In this document: in pieces, positions 12,610 to 23,300 of the stretch
Numbering within the stretch: position 1 is the stretch's first letter
Layout: each line of letters starts with the position of its first letter
Origin: Gaeumannomyces sp. JS-464
Taxonomy: Eukaryota > Ascomycota > Sordariomycetes > Magnaporthales > Magnaporthaceae
Assembly: GCA_002197995.1 (NCBI GenBank)
Contig: NGZR01000002.1
Coordinates: 3,782,001-3,846,000, forward strand
DNA: 64,000 bases
Direction of reading: 5' to 3'
Program-made: the position numbers and the translations under genes
Notes under the pieces: generated by a model
What the model saw: the letters and a program-made list of their open reading frames with translations, nothing else
What the model was told of the DNA's origin: nothing
The model's database searches: none

Positions 12610-13400
12610 ATAGCTAGCACCTGTCGTCGCCTTTTATATGGTGCTTGCCGCACCGGTCGTGGTAAGGTAGGCGAAAAACCACTAAACAGTTCCTTTTAGT
12701 GCAAGCGGTGGGCGCGTTAGTATTAGCTAAGGAAAAAGTCGGTCGGCTCGAAAGTAATACGTTTTCGATAACGGTTTGAATGATTTGGATTGGGGTGCGG
12801 CCGGCGGGCACTGGATGGGCGCTTAAAGCGACGGTAACGGCGATTGGATAATGCTTTCGGAAACTTTTAACAAGGTGACTAACGAGAAAACGGTCCGGAA
12901 TTACAACGCCGGCTTTCTTTATTTGTTTTTTAAACTCGAGCTAACAGTTGGCGTATTTTTTAACGTCGTTGTATTTGGATACCTTAAGGTTAATAAACTC
13001 CTTTATTAAACCATCGAGTTGGGCGTTGGTACTTTGGCCAATTTTAATGGTAACGGCGAGCTAAAAAGCCCTAAGGTCGCGGGCGGAATCGTCGGCTTTA
13101 AAGCTCCAGCTTTATCGTTTAAGCTCGTTAGTAACCTCCGTAATTAACTGCTTAATAAAGTACTAAGCGAGGACCTTTTTAGCCTTTTAAGCTTTAAGGG
13201 CGGCCGGATCGTCGGGTTAAAAAGGCGGGTTGTCGCCAATATGATCGTCGGCGCCGCTCGCGATTAAATGCACTTTAACGGCGCGCTTTCACGCCTCCAA
13301 GTTAAAAGGCCTTTGCAAGGCAGGTATTTTAACAGTTGCCTTTTTGTAGGTAAAAACATTTCGGGCGGTGGTAAGTAATAGGCGACTGCCGTCGTTATCG
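12610..13400 (-). pseudogene. Copia-type Gag of the gag-only element
   Basis: This is a nucleocapsid/capsid-like protein of a non-autonomous Copia. On - the frame runs from about 13400 through PPFLTRRSGRP (about 13215), VTNELK and FRKHYPIAVTVALSAHPVPA, the conserved middle of this Gag, to a Cys/His knuckle YHDRCGKHHIKGDDRC at about 12620 followed by LLHPKLEEE. That end matches the C-x-H-x-C--LHP-L signature of copia Gag. Several TAG/TAA stops and frame changes make it inactive. The same knuckle and the downstream MPVNRGSA string occur in Copia-2 at 55515-55710, so the two Gags are related. No pol genes follow. Confidence 0.7.
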
Positions 13401-13528
13401 TTATTATTGCTATTATGCAAAAATTAACAAAGGTAATAGGGCAACGGCTTATAGGAAAAAGTAGTAGGGAAGTAGGGCAGCGGCCCGTTATCGCCCACCG
13501 GGTAATAGTAAAATGAATAGTACGTAAT

Positions 13529-13692
13529 GCCCACCGGGCGATATCTCCCACCGGGAAACGTTTTCCACCGGAAGACGTTATTGTGCGGCCACCGGCTTTT
13601 AAAACGTTATGCCCACCGGGCGATATCTCCCACCGGGAGACGTCTTCCACCGGAAAACGTTAATGTGCGGCCACCGGCTTTTAAAACGTGAT
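13529..13692. repeat. Tandem repeat, two 82 bp units rich in CCACCGG
   Basis: The unit starting GCCCACCGGGCGATATC at 13529 repeats at 13611, followed by single GGCCACCGG boxes at about 13695 and 13730. It lies between the 5' LTR and the Gag of the minus-strand element, that is, in its leader or at the Gag N-terminus. The same array is in copy 2 (59598-59760). Confidence 0.85.
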
Positions 13693-13778
13693 TGCGGCCA
13701 CCGGCTAAAACAACGAAAATTAACGCGGCCACCGGCCAAAAAGGATTGCAGGTAGTTTCATTTTTATGGGAATTAAAA

Positions 13779-13788
13779 GCTTATAACC
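13779..13788 (-). promoter_or_regulatory. Primer-binding site of gag-only element
   Basis: GGTTATAAGC abuts the 5' LTR on -. Identical in position and sequence to the site in Copia-1 and Copia-2; see the finding on half-tRNA priming. Confidence 0.65.
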
Positions 13789-13935
13789 TGTTGGAGGTGC
13801 AAGGCGGCCGCAGGGCCGCCATTAAAAGAGGGAAACAGCTTTGTATTGTCCGTAATCCTCGTAAAAGGTAACTATTTAATGGGTGACGCTTTTATGGGTA
13901 AAGTAAGGCGCCGGCGCACGGGCTAACTCCTTACA
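13789..13935 (-). repeat. 5' LTR of gag-only element copy 1
   Basis: 147 bp partner of 12214-12359. On - it begins TGTAAGGAGTTAGCCCG and ends CACCTCCAACA. Confidence 0.85.
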
Positions 13936-14788
13936 AAGGTTAAAAAGGGTGCCGACACTGGCAAAGGAACCTTCCCTGCCAAAGCCCAAGCTGCGGCAGC
14001 TAAGAATGAGAATGCTACGGCGGCGGCTTCCCGCGGCGGCTTCCCGCGGCGGCGGCGCCCGTATCGGCGGCAAGTGCGATAATTAACTCCAGTTTACGCG
14101 CTATCCCATGTGTTTACCGACAGGGAGCTGCTTTTAGGGGTATGTAGCGGAAAGGGCAATGGTTGCGGGTATGACAAGTTTTTAGCGGAGGGTGCACCGT
14201 AGCGCTATGGGAGCCTACAGGCTCCGCTTTAAAAATGGACTGTATTCGTAATTTAGGGATAACTCGAAATAGCTAAACCCCCAACGTACGCGTTCCGCTA
14301 CCCGACACCTTTGTCCCTTTTAAGCAACGCGCTAGTTAAAGGGAAAGGATGGTAACATTTTGCGTGACATATCCTTTGCACCTTACACCCACCATGGATA
14401 AATTAGGCAAGCCTGTGCAGCTAATATGGCCGATGCGACGTAGGCGCAACTAATATCGCTGCCGCGCGTTTGCATTTGCATTTAATATGCGAAAGCTGTT
14501 AAGCGCAGGCCGAGCCCATGGTAACTGTACGTCGGCACGAGGCTTCGGCGCAAAACCACGCGTTGTCGGCCCACCGGAAGCCGGCCGAGTTAAGAACGGA
14601 CGAGCTGCCCTAGCACGATTTCCTTCGGCGATTACAACATGACGGTACCCCTATTCCGTCGCAACCGGACCAGACGGCGGATGGCAGGGTGGGGCTTTCC
14701 GGTAATGCTTAAAGTTGCTCCACCAAATTTGCACCGGCTCCGCTAATTCGAGGTGATTAACCTTCCCGTGCCCAGTTTTATCGGTTCG
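13936..14788. other. GC-rich, weakly RIPped sequence, probable NLR upstream flank
   Basis: CA and TG are frequent and no repeat partner is seen, unlike the neighbouring elements, so this looks single-copy. The short open frames at 13876-14073 and 14651-14974 on - match no known family and the second runs into the Copia-1 LTR. It is the left flank of Copia-1; the right flank resumes at 20085. I see no convincing gene. Confidence 0.5.
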
Positions 14789-14958
14789 TAATGGAGGTGC
14801 GCGATAACAGGCACCCGAAATGATTGGTAATTGTTTCTTAGCTACTTTACTGGATCGCGGGCTAAAGCGCGCGCAAGCTAAAATACCAAGGCCAGTGCAT
14901 AGGCTTAAAACTGTAAAGTACCAGTTGCCACCCACGTAATTCCAAGCCACTTTTAACA
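14789..14958 (-). repeat. 3' LTR of Copia-1
   Basis: 170 bp. On - it starts TGTTAAAAGTGGC and ends CTCCATTA. It carries more TpA than the 5' LTR. Confidence 0.9.
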
Positions 14959-14989
14959 CCCCCCCGTAAGCCATGCAACGGCTTTAAAA

Positions 14990-17900
14990 GCATTACGAGC
15001 ACGCATTTACGTAATAACCCTCCAAGTTGTAGTATTTCCCTAGTTTTCCTGTAAGCCGTTTATTGCGGCATTTGCTGCATTTCCAGTTAAATAACAAACC
15101 TCGCCTATCCTTTCGCCGTTAAGCCCTTCGTAAAACCGTCCGCTTTATATTGGCCGTGCCAACTAGTTTAAAGGTGAAAAGTTAACGCTTTACAGTATCG
15201 ATTACCCATTTGTAGCGAAGGTCGATTATGCGGGTACGGGCTAATTCCAACGGGTTTAACACCGTCGTTTAAACGTTAGCGTTATTCGTATGCACCACGA
15301 AAGTTTCTCGCTAAAGGTATCCAATTTCCTTTAAAATGCTTAATTTAAAGCAAAGCCCGGCCCGTTAATAGGAGGTTAACGAATTCCGCTTCCGTATTAA
15401 CGTCGTTATAAAAGTTTGCTTTTTTAATTGCCAGTAAATAAAACCACCCGCTAGCATAACGATTACGCCGTTTGTAAATGCCCTCGTACGAAAGCAGTTA
15501 ACGAACGAAGCATTTCCGTAAGCTTTTAAACCCATCGCCTTAGCGCTGTAAATAAGCCCATTAAAAGTAAGCGCGAGCTTTTTAATGCTAATAATGTAGC
15601 GCTAAAAGTGCTTTAACAGTGCCAAATGCTCGTTGCCGGGATTAGCGTTAACCTTTTGCAACCTCCTTACGGTATACGTAATATTAGGGCGAGTAATGCC
15701 AGCGAGGTAGCTAATACTCGCTATTTCCGACTGGTAGCGCAAAACCTCCTCGTGCAAAGGTCCCAAATAATCGGCATTATAAAACCAAAAGGTTAGGGCG
15801 TTTTTACTGCCTTAAGGTCCTCCCGTTCGTATTTGGTAATAATTTTATTAATATAATCGCGTTAATAAAGGCTTACAATCCTCCGCTAGCGATCCTTTAC
15901 AACCTGCATGCCGAGGAACGTTTTTACGTTACTTAAAGCGGTTATTTCGAACCGGCTACCCACCTCGTTAGCGATGGCTTTAATTTCCGTAACCGTATAA
16001 GCGGCAATTTGGAAATCGTCCACGTAAAGCAATAGCATACGCCCGTTTCCTTTTTGCGGTAAAGGCAAACGTTTTAATAAATCGGCTTAAAGCTAAATGC
16101 TTCGAGCTTCGGAATAATCGTTTAATACCACTATAAAAGCGATTTGCGAAAGCCGTAAAGTGCTTTTTTTAAGCGGTAATAATAGCTTTTTTACCTAACC
16201 GGAAATTTTAAGTTGCTATACGTATACCATAACGTTGCCAATACGATAGCGCTAAAATAGGCAGTTACGAAGTCGAATTGGCGGCATTTAAAGTCGTTAA
16301 CGGCATAAGCAAAAAACACCCTCGTAAATGCTGCATAAGCGATTGCCGCGTACGTTGCAGTTTTATCCTCGCCCGAAATATCGTCGTAATTGCCGCAAAC
16401 GACCTAACGCGTTTTAATCTTTTTAAAAGCGCCGTTAAGCGTTAGTTTAAGCACGTATACCCATTTGCCCGGCAGTGTTTTACGCCCGGGGGCAATTTTT
16501 CCAGCACCACGTGCCTTTTTCGAGCAGCGTGTTAATTTGCTTTTGCATTGCTGGCTTATAATATCGCTCGTACTCGGTTTCGTGCTTTACCGCGTCGTAG
16601 TAATAGGCCGGAATATACGGTGTTCCCGGCACCGTGGCGACGAAAAGCGCGAGTGGGGATTTTAAACCGCCGATCTTTTTAAGGCAAAACGATATCGTTA
16701 TCCGGGTACGTGATGTTAACGAGTGCAAAACCCGTTTTTCGGGCAGTTTTCGGCAGCTTTAATATCCGTATTAAGGCTGTAAAAGCTTTCGTCGTTTCCG
16801 GCGCTTTTAGGGTTACCCGGATTTTTCCGCCACCTTTTTAATATTTTTAAGCTCGAAGCGAGCCGTTGTAAATGCCTCCGCGGGCTCCCTCTTTTTGCAA
16901 GTTTTTTGTTAGGATTTATAATGCTTAAAAGCCGTTAAGCGCTTTTAATCGCCGGTTACTCGGCGGGGCGGCGGCCGCTTTTTGCAGTCCTTTTTTTAAG
17001 CGCTGCGGGCACCGTAACCGCCTCGTTACCGAGCTCGGGAGTTCCTCGGGTGTTAGCATGCCCGGGCCGGCGGGCTTTTTAAGCTTTTTAAGCTTTGCAC
17101 GGCAGGCTTCGTTTTCCGCTTCGGTTTCCCCGGTTTTTTCCGCAGGCGATAAATCGTTATTACTTCCGGGGCCGGCAATATCGCCAGTTGCACCGGTATT
17201 ACCATCGTTATTATCGGTGGAATTAATAGTTAAGGCAGTATTATAAACCCAAATGCCTATTATAAAGTAAAGGTTTTTAATAACGGCTCGTTAACCGATT
17301 AGTAGTAATCGCCTTTTTAAAAAATATATAGGGCGATTTCCGGCGCTTACTAGCACCCTCGTTAATCCGTGCGTTACGGTAACGGAAAACCTTGTTATAC
17401 CATCCGGCTTAACTAGTAGGATTTCGTTATAAAGGCTTTCCCAGCTTATAAGCCGGCCTTTCGTTACTTTAGGGGCCATTTTGTTATTTTGGCCTATTTG
17501 CCGTTTTTAATTAGCATTTAACGACCGCGCCCTAAATGCGGGTACGGATTAGTGGTTGGTAATACTCCTCGTTAAGGCCGATTGCTTTTGCCCACGCTCG
17601 TACGGGCTTTCCTTGCCGTTAAAAGCTGTATTTAAGGTGTAATTTAGCACCCTTTTCGCTATTTGCAAAGCATATACCCATACTTTTTATGCAAGCCGTT
17701 AGCGTTAATCCCGGTGCGAGCCGCGTTAAGTATAGTACGGTTAGCACGCTTAACGATGCTATTATTTCCGGGCATCGCGCCGGGCTAATTTCGCAAGCTT
17801 TGCTTCGAGTAATGCAATAAGCCTTAGCTTTTCCGGGTTAAATTCCGTGCCACCGTTCGTAAATTGCTTATATTTTAATGCCTAACTGGAATTTAATATA

Positions 17901-19860
17901 GCTAATCCAATTACAAACCTTCGTAAAAATCTCCGTGCTAGCTTTGCTAACTGCAAAAATCACCCAGCTAAAAGTAATTGCTTATTAGTAATATAAACGG
18001 CGTAATTATATCCGCCGTATAAAAAGCGAAATGGTTAATATATTTATGTAAATACGGCCTAAAAAGCGGGTAATGCGGTGGAAGTAACGATTGCCGATAA
18101 TTTAGGTCGTTTTGCTTTTTAAACAGCCGTTACAAATATTTTAATAGCTTTAAAATAGCTAACTTTAATGCTTGCAACGCGGCAAGCCGTTATTACCGCC
18201 TCCTTATTAGCATGCATTAAGCGCCGATGCATTATTACGTAAGTACCGGGCGTTTTATCGTGGTCGGTACGTTACTTCCGTCGGTCGGTTTCCTTTGTTA
18301 AATGCGTTGAGGCCACAAGGCCCGGGCGCGTTTGCGGGCACGTTAACGTTAGTAATTAGTACGTTATTGTTAATTTGGTAACTGTTAACCATTTATCGTC
18401 GGGCGTTACGAAATAATCGGTTTAATCGTTTTTTAAACCTGCTTTACGCATTTTGCCAAGGTTAAAAAGGTTAAAAAGGGATTTAAGCGTAAAGATTGCC
18501 TGTAAGTAACTGTAATAACGCCCGCTTTGTTACGTAATGCATTTCGACGGTGCTTTTTTAACGGAAACTTAAGCGCCGCCGTTGGCCGTGGTAGCGTTAT
18601 AAAGAACCTCGCGCTTCCTTAACGATAAACCACTTGCGATGTTAAAGTGGTATTTAAACGAGCCGGAATCGATTATTACGACGTTACGGGCACTGTTAAC
18701 ATTACTTAAAGCGGTATTAGCCATATGTATTGGCTGGCACTGCTTCGATTAACCACACTACCAGTATGGTCGGCAACCTTCGGGTTGGCTGTAGCCTCGT
18801 TAAACTGCCTTATTGCTCGCTAAAAGCGCCGTTCCGGATATTTGGCCTTTTAAACTTCCTTAAGCTTAAGGTGCAGGAGCTAGCAGTTATCGTTACCGCT
18901 TTTAATGCTTACCGCACTTATCGTGGTGGAACACGCGAACGATAGTACAACCCTTTTTATTACAGGGCTTTCGGCTTTAAAATCCCTCCGGCTTTTTATT
19001 AGTTAGTTATAGCCCTTAACTCCGAAGCCTTTATAACCGCCGTGTTTTTAAGCACTTCGAAAATAAAGTTAGCGGAAGTGCGGCGCTCGCTTTTTCAATT
19101 CCTAAAGCTATAGCCACCGCAAAAGGAAGTGGCGCTAAGCTCGTTAACGAGGCTCCTTATAAGCATTCGATCCGAAATGTTATATTGGTTTAATCCAGGG
19201 CCTGCTTACCTGTAACCAGCGGTTCGTATACTTTTTAACGTTTATTGTTAAACTTTTTTACCGAAATTGTATAATGTTCGTTAATTAAAGCGTTAAACGG
19301 CCGTTAGCGGTAAACTCCAATAGTGCTAACTACCTTATCCTAAAAGCTTTTGGGTCCTAATCCTCGTCGTTTTTAAAAGCGGTCCCAACCGGCCTTTTCA
19401 GGTCCGTGGTTACCTTTTCGATTATTACGATGCAGTACCATGTTAATATCCTCCTAAAAGCCTATAACAACAGCTTCGTAATCCTTCGCTCCAGCCGGCT
19501 TAGCCGGAGGGTTAGCAAATATAAAGGAGATATTGGGGAACGTTAAATGCACCCGAATAGTGCGCTTTTATGTTTCCATTAAAAAGCCCTAGCAGGTCCG
19601 GGACCTTTACTGCGATTTCGCGGTATTCCGCCATTTTGGCGACTTTGTTGGCACTTTTAACGCGTACAAAAGCGTTAAATTGCAAGGGAAATGGTGCTTT
19701 TAAGCGCTAAAAGGGTTATCGTTATTGCTTTGTTATGGTTGCTAATCGGCGCCGAACGCGGCCTTGTTAATTGTCGTTTAACGGTTTTTTAACTGCTGCG
19801 CCTCGCCCGTAATCCACGGCGGGAAAACGCAAGCAACGGGAAACAACTCGTGCACCGTTA
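14990..19860 (-). pseudogene. Copia-1 Gag-Pol polyprotein relic
   Basis: On -, from about 19860 downward: a Gag-like N-terminal region; a protease/Gag boundary about 18700; integrase with the RIPped core DGGTEFNPEKL near 17850, followed at 17480-17290 by KGRLISWESLYNEILLVKPDG of the integrase C-terminal (GKR-like) region; RT with an intact LLLYVDDFQIAA catalytic motif (16000-16045); and, below 15800, RNase H (YSALFNG, YGNASFVN, LRYKWVIDTVK). Stops are TAA/TAG at expected Gln/Trp codons. YVDD is kept here but is YVND in Copia-2. Confidence 0.85.
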
Positions 19861-19902
19861 ATCTCTCCTAATTAGGCAAAGATATCGTTAACGGTGGCGC
19901 GA

Positions 19903-19914
19903 GGGCTTATAACC
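19903..19914 (-). promoter_or_regulatory. Copia-1 primer-binding site
   Basis: GGTTATAAGCCC directly follows the 5' LTR on -. It is the complement of GGGCTTATAACC, one C-to-T step (in CpA) from the GGGCTCATAACC anticodon-stem/loop stretch of initiator Met tRNA. That fits copia-style half-tRNA priming. Confidence 0.6.
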
Positions 19915-20084
19915 TAATGGAGGTGCGCGATAATAGGCACCCGAAGTGATTGGTAATTATTCTTGGCTACTTTACTGGATCGCGGGCTAGGGCGCGCGCA
20001 GGCCAAAATACTAGGGCCAGTGTATAAGCCTAAAGCTGTGGGGCACCAGTTGCCACCCACGTGACTCCCAGGCCACCTTTGACA
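19915..20084 (-). repeat. 5' LTR of Copia-1
   Basis: 170 bp, the less mutated of the two LTRs. Bounded outside by GTTCG. Confidence 0.9.
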
Positions 20085-20804
20085 GTTCGCCAAATACTCC
20101 CTTTATCGACAGGTTTAAACCTTCGGTAACAACTGTGTTTCAGTTACCGTGGGCTATTAAGTTCGTTAAAACATTGCAATCCCGTTCCTGGATTCGGCGC
20201 AAGCTGCGCACACGGAGCCGGCCCCTAACATGGCTGGAAGATTGGTTTCCGCACCCGTGCGGCTAAAAACCCAACGCCGACTTTGGCTCCGGCTGCAGCT
20301 TGCTGCTACTTTGTTATGGCGTAACGATGCCAGCAACCGTAGCAACATAGAAACGACATATCGGCAGTGCCAGCGCAATGCCAGTGCTTCGCTTCCGACA
20401 TTAGTGGCGATGGTTTTTAATCCCGTTTGCCCCTTAAGGATCGTCTTATCAACACCATCGTTTTGGCTGCACTGCGGCTGCCACAAGATTTCTTGCCCTC
20501 CATCGACAGCCCCGGGCCCCAATTGGCCCGCCGTAATTGGAAGCTGTCTCATATGCAGCTGAAAAACTTCCTTCCAGTCGGTTACGCGGTGCCGTCGCTG
20601 TCACGTGAGAAGGCTGGCGACCCCGCCCAGCTGAACTGTTTCGTGCCCAACAGGACTTTGTCGGGCTTCGCTAACGACTTCACGCCGACCTTACGTCCTG
20701 TTTATCATATCGAATTGCTGGCTACAGCTGTGCCGCGTTCTAGTTGCGCTTTGAAGCGTCCGTACCACACTCGGGCTCGGAAAGTTCATCCACGACATCC
20801 CAAC
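20085..20804. other. NLR gene upstream region (promoter/5' UTR)
   Basis: Weakly RIPped, CA/TG-rich sequence between Copia-1 and the NLR start codon. Long overlapping open frames exist on both strands (20230-20562 and 20427-20819 on +, 20166-20552 on -), but none resembles a known family and they exclude each other. I read the region as the 5' flank of the NLR gene. Confidence 0.5.
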
Positions 20805-21003
20805 ATGGCGCAAGCTTAACACCCGTCCAGGCCGACCGCAATAGACGACCTTGTCCGACGCCTGCGGAGCGGCACCGATCCGAAGGAGTCCCACGCTTTG
20901 CAAGCCTTGGCAGAGAAGATGATCGAGATTTTCGGAAATAACAGCCATCCGTCGCACGTGCTAGAGGCCGCTGCGCTCGCCCCTGCCACCACCGCTAGCA
21001 GCT
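20805..21003 (+). pseudogene. Fungal NLR (NACHT/STAND) protein, N-terminal part
   Basis: ATG at 20805 has a CAACATGGCG context. The frame begins M-A-Q-A, then TAA (a CAA lost to RIP), then IDDLVRRLRSGTDPKESHAL, MIEIFG and HVLEAAALAPATTASS. From memory this matches the N-terminal region of a large family of fungal NLR-like proteins, whose continuation is found at 42418. NLRs are STAND ATPases used in non-self recognition and programmed cell death; the NACHT itself is not in this window. The frame is cut by LINE-A at a CGCTAGCAGCT duplication (20993-21003). Only one RIP stop is present in this piece, in contrast to the flanking elements. Confidence 0.72.
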
Positions 21004-21350
21004 GCCATCAGGGGAGGTCCCGAAGACCCCTCCCCGCCCAAACCCGGCTTTACCCCTTTTCCGGCATACCCGCCGGCTAACAGCATTACTACCACCCGCA
21101 GCGCTTTACAACGCCCCGGCGTATTTTTACGCCCTATTGTCGATTGCCCGCTTGCTAACAAGGAGCGCCGGAATGCGGCCCGACCCCCGTGTGCTTTCGG
21201 GTTTAATTTGTTAGCCGCCTTAATAGCAGCATATAGCCTAGTGTTAAGCTTAGGTAGCGCTAGCACGTTATATGCCCTTTAGGAGGCAGGGACTGGTAAA
21301 TCCCGATTTACTAACGTTAAATATACTTACTTACTTACTTACTCACTTAC
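21004..21350 (+). mobile_element. 5'-truncated LINE 3' end
   Basis: From about 21013 the sequence matches the 3' end of LINE-A (42065-42417), including GGCATACCCGCCGGC and the closing ACGTTAAATATACTTAC followed by (CTTA)n at 21321-21350. The next base starts the 5' end of the full LINE-A. Both LINE units lie inside one target duplication (CGCTAGCAGCT at 20993 and 42418). Confidence 0.75.
21321..21350. repeat. (CTTA)n LINE tail
   Basis: A tetranucleotide tail in place of poly(A), also seen at 42384-42417. Confidence 0.8.
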
Positions 21351-23117
21351 GTTAGCACGCGGCTTTACGTTTTTTGCGTGGCATCGCCCTTTTTAACAGC
21401 ACCTTCCTCGAATTCACAATTTTTTGGCATTGCGCTGTTAGTGCACACTGCCAAATTGCATACAAATCCTTAACACCCGCTAATTAGCAACCTAACACTA
21501 ATAACCACGCCCGCTAACGGCGCTAGCGACGGCAACATGCCGTTGCTAACAGCCCCCCTTCGGCCAATAGGGTGGCGCGCGCCCTCCTCGTCGGCCTAAC
21601 GGCCCGGAGGAACGCGTCGCTGCCACCCGGGCCCTCCCGCGCGTTAGCGCACCCGATTACGCCGTCCCCGTTGCGGAATTAGCAACACCTAACAGGGCCC
21701 GATTAAGGCTAGCAAGGCTCTTACGATAGCAGCACCGGCATAGGTGCCCTCCCCCCTCCCCTAACGCCGGCGTACGCGCCCACTTATCGGGTCGGCCGCG
21801 GCGGCCGCGGAGGAAATTATTGCGAGCTATAGCCGCAAATAACAACAAACGGCCTTAATTTGCGCCACGCTGGCCCGATTTATCGACGCCGGCATTGCCT
21901 CCCTTCCGGCGGAAGCAATTCCCAAAGCTAACGGCTGGAAAGATTGCTTTATCGATTACGCCAAACAAGCCTTTTTCGGCCTACCTACGCCGGCTAAAAA
22001 GGAAAAAAGCTTATACGGGGCCCTAAAGCCCCCGCAACGCGCGCTCCCGGCCACTTACGCGTCGGTGGCCCGGGAGGGCTACCAATAACCTTAACAACCC
22101 GCACAAGCTTTTCGGGGCCGTACGCTTTAAACCCGGGCACCCCGCTTACTAACAAGCTTTAAAGCCGACTTCCGGGTGTTCGTTAGGATCCCGAAAGAAC
22201 GGCAAGCTTAGGCTAACTAACAAACGAGTTTTAGCATTCGCAAAACCCTTGCCGATAGCAAAAACCTGCCGTTTACGACGGCCGATGTCCCGGAAGCGTA
22301 CCGATCTTTTACGGGGTTCGTGTTAAAAGCAAAAACGGTTAATATTTAAAGCCGGCTTTTGCAGCACTAATTCGAATTAGGCCGTTTATATAACGCCGAA
22401 AGGATTAAAAAGCTCGAAATTTGGTATAACTACGTAATTTCCGGCTGCTTTACCATTTTAACCAACGGTTTTGGACAATGCGTCTTATATTGGATAAACT
22501 AGTTCGGGAGGAAGTAAAAGCCCAAATAAAAGCACAAACCGGTAAACGTTAAGCTTTCCGGGGCCGGCGTCGACCATTAAAAGCGTATATCGTAAATTAT
22601 ATCCCTTTATACGCAAATGGCCGGGTTTAAGCTTTAAAGGATCACTTTCTTTTTACGCCGCGTATAACAATACCCGCTGGTTACCTAGCACACTTTTGGC
22701 TGCCACGGCTTCCACGTGGCCCGCAATTGCGCCTAAGCTAATAAGTGCTTTCGATACGGGAAAATAAACAACGACCAGCACGTACAACCGTGTACGGCCC
22801 CTCGCAATGCGCGAACTGCTCGGGCCCGTACTTTGCTAACCACCCGAACTGCTTTATAAAGCCCGTACGGGTAAACGGAATGCTAAAGCATTTAACTTTT
22901 AAAGAAAAAGGGGCTGTTAGGAGGTTAGGCGCACAAGCGTACCGGGCGGCGGCAAAGGCGGCGAAAGCCGCCGTTGCCACCGCCACCGCCGTTACCGCTG
23001 CTACCGACGATACCTTTCCCGCAACCGCTATTATTACGGGCGGCTCCGCCGTAGCCGTTAATTTAACGGCAAACTTTACGACCGCTACCGCTATTACTGC
23101 GGCTACCGTTATTACCA

Positions 23118-23145
23118 CTAAAAGGGGCCCGCCGCAACGCGGCGG
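23118..23145 (-). other. Helitron 3' terminus with hairpin
   Basis: On + CCGCCGC-AAC-GCGGCGG (23129-23145) is a perfect stem-loop; on - it precedes GCCCCTTTTAG and the host T. A hairpin about 11 nt before a CTRR-like end is the Helitron hallmark; here the last four bases are TTAG. Confidence 0.85.
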
Positions 23146-23300
23146 ATTAGGCTAAGGTTGCACACCGCCCAAAGGGCAAAATCACGCATTTAACCCGCAA
23201 TTAAGCTGGAGGTTAATTCAACGCGGGATTTACACCTCCGACTACCACTTTTTTAAGGCTATTCACAACGCAAATTAATCCCACGCACGCGCAAAACGTT

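Larger units (their letters stand above)
12214..13935 (-). mobile_element. Gag-only copia-like LTR element, copy 1
   Basis: Direct LTRs of 146 and 147 bp (12214-12359 and 13789-13935) bound a 1.4 kb interior. Orientation is minus: a run of C directly after the left LTR on + equals a purine tract before the 3' LTR on -, and GGTTATAAGC directly follows the 5' LTR on -. The interior codes for a Gag-like protein only, with no protease, integrase or RT. The flanks (ATTAA left, AAGGT right) do not form a target duplication, so one junction may be rearranged. A second copy lies at 58281-60003. Confidence 0.8.
14789..20084 (-). mobile_element. Copia-1 LTR retrotransposon
   Basis: 5296 bp, with identical-length 170 bp LTRs at 14789-14958 (3') and 19915-20084 (5'). 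The 5 bp target duplication GTTCG is present at 14784-14788 and 20085-20089. The gene order on - is Gag, protease, integrase, RT, RNase H, which is the Copia (Pseudoviridae-type) order. RIP has introduced stops throughout. It lies upstream of the NLR gene start at 20805. Confidence 0.92.

Noticed and set aside
14651..14974. 107-codon - frame across the Copia-1 3' LTR
   Set aside because: It spans the LTR border into unrelated flank, so it is a chance frame.
22738..23118. Minus-strand open frame of 126 codons
   Set aside because: Antisense to the Ala/Thr-rich tract and zinc knuckle of LINE ORF1.
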